The position numbers and the translations under genes were made by a program. Below the pieces are notes generated by a model. It did not search any database and was not told where the DNA came from. It saw only the letters and a list, made by a program, of their open reading frames with translations. Shown piece after piece: positions 6,066-8,966 of a stretch of 8,966 nt of DNA (position 1 is its first letter; every line of letters begins with the position of its first letter). The DNA comes from Pirellulaceae bacterium (GTDB taxonomy: Bacteria > Planctomycetota > Planctomycetia > Pirellulales > Pirellulaceae): positions 1 to 8,966 of the forward strand of contig JABDKS010000567.1 of the NCBI GenBank assembly GCA_013002105.1. Direction: 5' to 3'.

Positions 6066-7471
6066 AATCAGCGCATAGAGATACGTTGCCCATCGATAGG
6101 GTGATCGATGCGCTCGGGCCGATTTCGTTGTCGCCAAGCGACGTCAAGTTATTCGTCGATGCGATGAATCGCCGGTATCGCAGTAGCCTCCGTCGTCGTC
6201 GCGATATCGATCCTGCCGCTTTGCCGTTTGATTGCGAGCCGATTGACTGGTATTCACTTGGACATCGTGTCACTGCTGCAGACGTCAGGCCATCGCGTCA
6301 CCTTGCGTACGCCTGTGGTGACTATTATCTGCAAGACGCCGGATCCATGTTGGCTTTGGCCGCATGCGATGCCGATCAAAACGATTTCGACGGCGATCAA
6401 TTGATTTGCGATCTTTGTGCCGCACCTGGCGGCAAGGCAAGCGGGTTGTTAGAAGCGATCGGATCGCGTGGGTTCCTACTAGCAAACGAGCCAATCCGGT
6501 CGCGGATCGCACCATTGGCTTTTAATCTGGCGCGTACAAGATCAGATCGATTTGCAATTTCTTGCATGGATAGCGAGCAGCTAGCCGATACGCTTGGCGG
6601 CGTTTTCGATCTGGTTGTCGTGGATGCACCCTGCAGTGGTCAGGCACTCATGGGCAAAGGCAAACAGACAGTTTCGGCGTTGTCTCCTAAACAAATTCAA
6701 CACAGCGCGGCGAGGCAACGACGCATCCTTGCCGCCGCGATACGCCTCCTGCGTCCTGGCGGCAGACTGGTCTACAGCACCTGCACGTTCGCCCACGCCG
6801 AAAACGAAGCGCAGATCGATCACCTTGTGAGTGAAAACTTGGCTCAGCCATCGCCGGTCCAACGTCTTGATACGTACGCATCGGGCGAGAGCACGTATCG
6901 AATCTGGCCGCATCAATCTGCCTGTGCCGGTAGCTTTGCCGCGTCGGTGCGAACGACCGGTGATGTGGATCCGCAGTCGGGCTGGAAATCGAAAATTCGT
7001 GATCGAAAACGTCAACGCGATCAACCTCTGCCCTTCGATTGGGGGCAGTGGTACGAAGGCTGTATCGAATCCGAAACCACGCGATGCAAGGTCACCGACG
7101 CAGTGGTTTACGCCTGGCCAGCAGATGCCCCATTGTGGGTCGAAGAGGTAGCGGTAGCGGGCCCCGAGGTCGCCTATCGGACAGGGCAGACTTGGAAACC
7201 GTCGCATGCCGGTGCTTTGCGTCAATCCAGCGCGTTGTGTCAATCCGGTGCTTTGCGTCAATCCGGTTGGGGCGTCGCCAAGAGATCGCTGAACGCGGAT
7301 ACCCAGTCGGCCAAAGCGTTTTTGGCGGGAGCACCGATCACTTGTGATCAAACTGGCTGGCTGGTCGTTCGATACCAGAGTAAGCCCTTGGGCTGGATCA
7401 AAGCAAGCCAAGGTGTTGGTAAGAACCAATTGCCGACCGCCGCTCGGTTCGCAGGCGAATTGACATCTTGA
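6062..7471 (+). CDS. RsmF-like rRNA (cytosine-C5) methyltransferase of the NOL1/NOP2/Sun family
   Basis: The protein should transfer a methyl group from S-adenosylmethionine to carbon 5 of a cytosine in RNA, most likely 16S rRNA. The Rossmann methyltransferase core spans about 75-300. GDYYLQDAGSMLA (86-98) leads in; the SAM-binding motif I is DLCAAPGGK (117-125); VVVDAPCSG (185-193) carries the motif IV cysteine, Cys191; and VYSTCTFAHAENE (237-249) carries the motif VI nucleophile, Cys241. Both cysteines of the two-cysteine mechanism are present. The C-terminal part (about 345-469) resembles the RsmF PUA-like region, with LVVRYQSKPLGWIKAS and GVGKNQLP. At 469 residues it is near the length of RsmF (479). 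Oddities are a motif IV continuation GQALMGKGKQ instead of the usual GEGxxRKD, and an 18-bp coding repeat at 384-401. Its ATG overlaps the upstream stop and its stop overlaps the MFS start. Family is certain; the exact target base is not. Confidence 0.88.
   Translation: MKSAHRDTLPIDRVIDALGPISLSPSDVKLFVDAMNRRYRSSLRRRRDIDPAALPFDCEPIDWYSLGHRVTAADVRPSRHLAYACGDYYLQDAGSMLALAACDADQNDFDGDQLICDLCAAPGGKASGLLEAIGSRGFLLANEPIRSRIAPLAFNLARTRSDRFAISCMDSEQLADTLGGVFDLVVVDAPCSGQALMGKGKQTVSALSPKQIQHSAARQRRILAAAIRLLRPGGRLVYSTCTFAHAENEAQIDHLVSENLAQPSPVQRLDTYASGESTYRIWPHQSACAGSFAASVRTTGDVDPQSGWKSKIRDRKRQRDQPLPFDWGQWYEGCIESETTRCKVTDAVVYAWPADAPLWVEEVAVAGPEVAYRTGQTWKPSHAGALRQSSALCQSGALRQSGWGVAKRSLNADTQSAKAFLAGAPITCDQTGWLVVRYQSKPLGWIKASQGVGKNQLPTAARFAGELTS
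7211..7264 (+). repeat. Coding minisatellite in the methyltransferase gene: three 18-bp units
   Basis: Units begin at 7211, 7229 and 7247, with pattern GGTGCTTTGCGTCAATCC. The first and third are identical and the middle one differs at a few bases. They encode the hexapeptides GALRQS, SALCQS and GALRQS (residues 384-401), in the linker before the C-terminal PUA-like end. The reading frame is kept. Confidence 0.95.
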
Positions 7472-8742
7472 TCAATCAGTTTTCGGATCGTCTATCGGCA
7501 CGTCTGCCATTCTTTTACGGCTACGTGATGATCCCCGTAGCAATGCTGATTCAGATTTGCACCAGCCCCGGCCAGACATTTGCTGTCAGCGCCTTTACGC
7601 CCGCACTTCGCGAGTCACTGCAGCTGAGTGACAGTCGATTTTCGTTCGCCTACATGGTGGGCACGTTTCTGGCAGCATTTCCACTTTCAGTTATTGGACC
7701 GCTGGCTGATCGTTGGGGAAATCGAGTCGTGACGTTTGTGGTTTCACTGTCGCTTGCGTTGACATGTTGGCTTGCATCGCATGTGTCGGGATTCGTTTCG
7801 CTATTGATTGTCTTTTTCTTGCTGCGGTTTCTCGGTCAGGGATCGATGTCGCTGCTGGGCGGCAACGCGATCGCGATGTGGTTTCGCACACGGATTGGTC
7901 GTGTATCGGCGGCCATGAGTGTTGGCGGCGCGATCGCGTTCGCGTGGGTTCCCCAGTGGATCAGTACATCGATCTCAATACGAGGATGGCGAGCAACGTA
8001 TCAAGCATTGGCCATCGTCGTCGTCGTGGCAATGTTGCCCACCTTGATCTTTTTGTTTCGCAATCGACCCGAAGATCTCGGTCAGCATGTCGATGGGATC
8101 GATAGGGTGGATCAGGACGATTGCGGACAACCGGTCGTGACCGTTGTCGACAACGAACCTCGCTACACACTTCGCCAGGCCATGCGTCATCACAGTTTCT
8201 ACTTACTGGGACTGATCAATTGTTTTTGGGCTCTGACCGGGACGGGGATCGTGTTTTATCTATTCACGTTATGCGAAGATCGTGGTCTCGCGTCACGCGT
8301 CCCAGCGGATCTGTTCAAGACCCTTGGGTTTTCGATGTTGGCGCTGCAGTTGATTGGAGGTGTGTTGGCCGATGCACTGCCGCTCAATCGGCTACTAGGT
8401 GTCGGCACGACGCTGTTGTGCATCGGCCTGGGTTTTGCGTGGCTGGGCGACACGACGCCGATGATGCATGGATTCGCGTTTTTCTTTGGTGGTGGCCAGG
8501 GGCTTTTGCTGGCGGTCGGATCCGTTGTCTGGGTGCGTTACTACGGCCGGATCCATCTGGGGAGTATTCGCGGTGCTGTTTGGAGTTTGACGGTCGCCGG
8601 CAGCGGTTGTGGACCCTTGGCAATGGGGTTGATCCGTGATCGCTATTTGGTGTTTGATCACGCCCTGGGGATCTTTTTTGCCATCATGTCGGTATTGGCG
8701 GCTTTATCGTGGTTTGCGACCGCTCCGCGCGGGAATCCATGA
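7468..8742 (+). CDS. Major facilitator superfamily transporter
   Basis: A 424-residue polytopic membrane protein with about 12 hydrophobic segments in two halves. The halves are joined by a polar, acidic cytoplasmic loop at about 200-235. GPLADRWGNR (77-86), between helices 2 and 3, is MFS motif A. The opening FFYGYVMIPV and the general layout resemble the oxalate/formate and monocarboxylate branches, which suggests a small organic anion as substrate; the sequence alone does not show this. The start is TTG 7468, overlapping the upstream TGA (TTGA). The only in-frame ATG nearby (7528) would cut into the first membrane segment, and no better start exists. An upstream AGG lies 12 bases away, too far to be a strong ribosome site, so coupling to the upstream gene is likely. 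No convincing terminator follows the stop. Confidence 0.88.
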   Translation: MINQFSDRLSARLPFFYGYVMIPVAMLIQICTSPGQTFAVSAFTPALRESLQLSDSRFSFAYMVGTFLAAFPLSVIGPLADRWGNRVVTFVVSLSLALTCWLASHVSGFVSLLIVFFLLRFLGQGSMSLLGGNAIAMWFRTRIGRVSAAMSVGGAIAFAWVPQWISTSISIRGWRATYQALAIVVVVAMLPTLIFLFRNRPEDLGQHVDGIDRVDQDDCGQPVVTVVDNEPRYTLRQAMRHHSFYLLGLINCFWALTGTGIVFYLFTLCEDRGLASRVPADLFKTLGFSMLALQLIGGVLADALPLNRLLGVGTTLLCIGLGFAWLGDTTPMMHGFAFFFGGGQGLLLAVGSVVWVRYYGRIHLGSIRGAVWSLTVAGSGCGPLAMGLIRDRYLVFDHALGIFFAIMSVLAALSWFATAPRGNP

Positions 8743-8821
8743 TTTTTTGTGCCGTATCGCCCCAATGCCCCACGATTGAGGAGCGTTGAATCAGGGCACA
8801 TGACCGGAAAAGGATGTAAAA

Positions 8822-8850
8822 CGCGTCAAAATCGGAACAATAATGACGCG
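8822..8850. promoter_or_regulatory. Perfect 7-bp inverted repeat, possible operator or hairpin
   Basis: CGCGTCA (8822-8828) and TGACGCG (8844-8850) are exact reverse complements separated by 15 bases. Their centres are 22 bases apart, about two helical turns, which suits a dimeric DNA-binding protein. A 7-base stem with an AT-rich 15-base loop in RNA is the alternative. It lies about 80 bases past the MFS stop, and the gene it might control is outside the window. The rest of 8743-8966 shows no gene. Confidence 0.4.
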
Positions 8851-8966
8851 ATCCGAGTAAGAAAAGTTGACCCCTGTCGCTCGATTGGCCACGATCGATG
8901 CAAAAGGTTGAGATTGTCCTGAATAGGCGTTCGCGACGATAGTCATATGTCGTAGGACTCTAATGG

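Noticed and set aside
6581..7429. A 282-codon open frame on the minus strand
   Set aside because: It lies wholly inside the methyltransferase gene, whose catalytic motifs are intact. The antisense protein has no recognisable motif and is typical of antisense frames in GC-rich codon-biased genes.
8720..8748. Rho-independent terminator after the MFS gene (T6 run at 8743-8748)
   Set aside because: The only stem before it is 4 base pairs (CCGC/GCGG), lies inside the coding region and is separated from the T-run by 10 bases.
8791..8964. Minus-strand open frame entering from the right edge (57 codons, with an internal ATG)
   Set aside because: It is short, has no recognised motif or ribosome site, and its codon use (for example AGA) differs from neighbouring genes. 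It could only be judged with sequence beyond the window.

Overview
The window looks like a chromosomal segment of a planctomycete, most likely from the Pirellulaceae (Rhodopirellula-like). This rests on moderate GC, frequent genes without a Shine-Dalgarno sequence, a Gram-negative lipid A pathway next to a SpoVG-family gene, proline-rich secreted proteins and long low-complexity tails. The taxonomic call is inference from gene content and style, not a database match.

Layout from left to right. A minus-strand gene for a secreted proline-rich protein of unknown function enters from the left edge (1-966, C-terminus outside the window). A 349-bp divergent intergenic region follows. A plus-strand series then runs to 8742: lpxD (1316-2365, GTG start) and lpxI (2468-3376), two steps of lipid A synthesis; an intergenic minisatellite made of 16-bp and then 17-bp units; ispE (3561-4577), MEP isoprenoid pathway; a 208-bp gap with a 15-bp duplication and a candidate promoter/operator; a SpoVG-family gene (4786-5475) whose fold is interrupted by a zinc ribbon and which carries a long low-complexity tail; a second intergenic minisatellite (5 x 14 bp); then a tight three-gene unit of a small two-TM membrane protein (5715-6065), an RsmF-like rRNA cytosine-C5 methyltransferase (6062-7471) and an MFS transporter (7468-8742). 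These last three overlap by 4 bases at each junction. The final 224 bases hold no convincing gene, only a 7-bp inverted repeat.

How the genes fit together. LpxD adds the second acyl chain to the lipid A precursor and LpxI cleaves UDP-2,3-diacylglucosamine, so the first pair serves outer-membrane biogenesis. IspE supplies isoprenoid precursors, including those for lipid carriers. Adjacent ispE and spoVG recall the Firmicutes ispE-purR-yabJ-spoVG-glmU neighbourhood. The three overlapping genes look translationally coupled but share no obvious pathway.

No CRISPR array, mobile element, tRNA or rRNA was found, and nothing that amounts to a clear new defence or biosynthetic system. The most unusual signals are the zinc ribbon inside SpoVG with its repetitive basic and acidic tail, and the recurrence of unrelated 14-18 bp tandem arrays in gaps and coding linkers.
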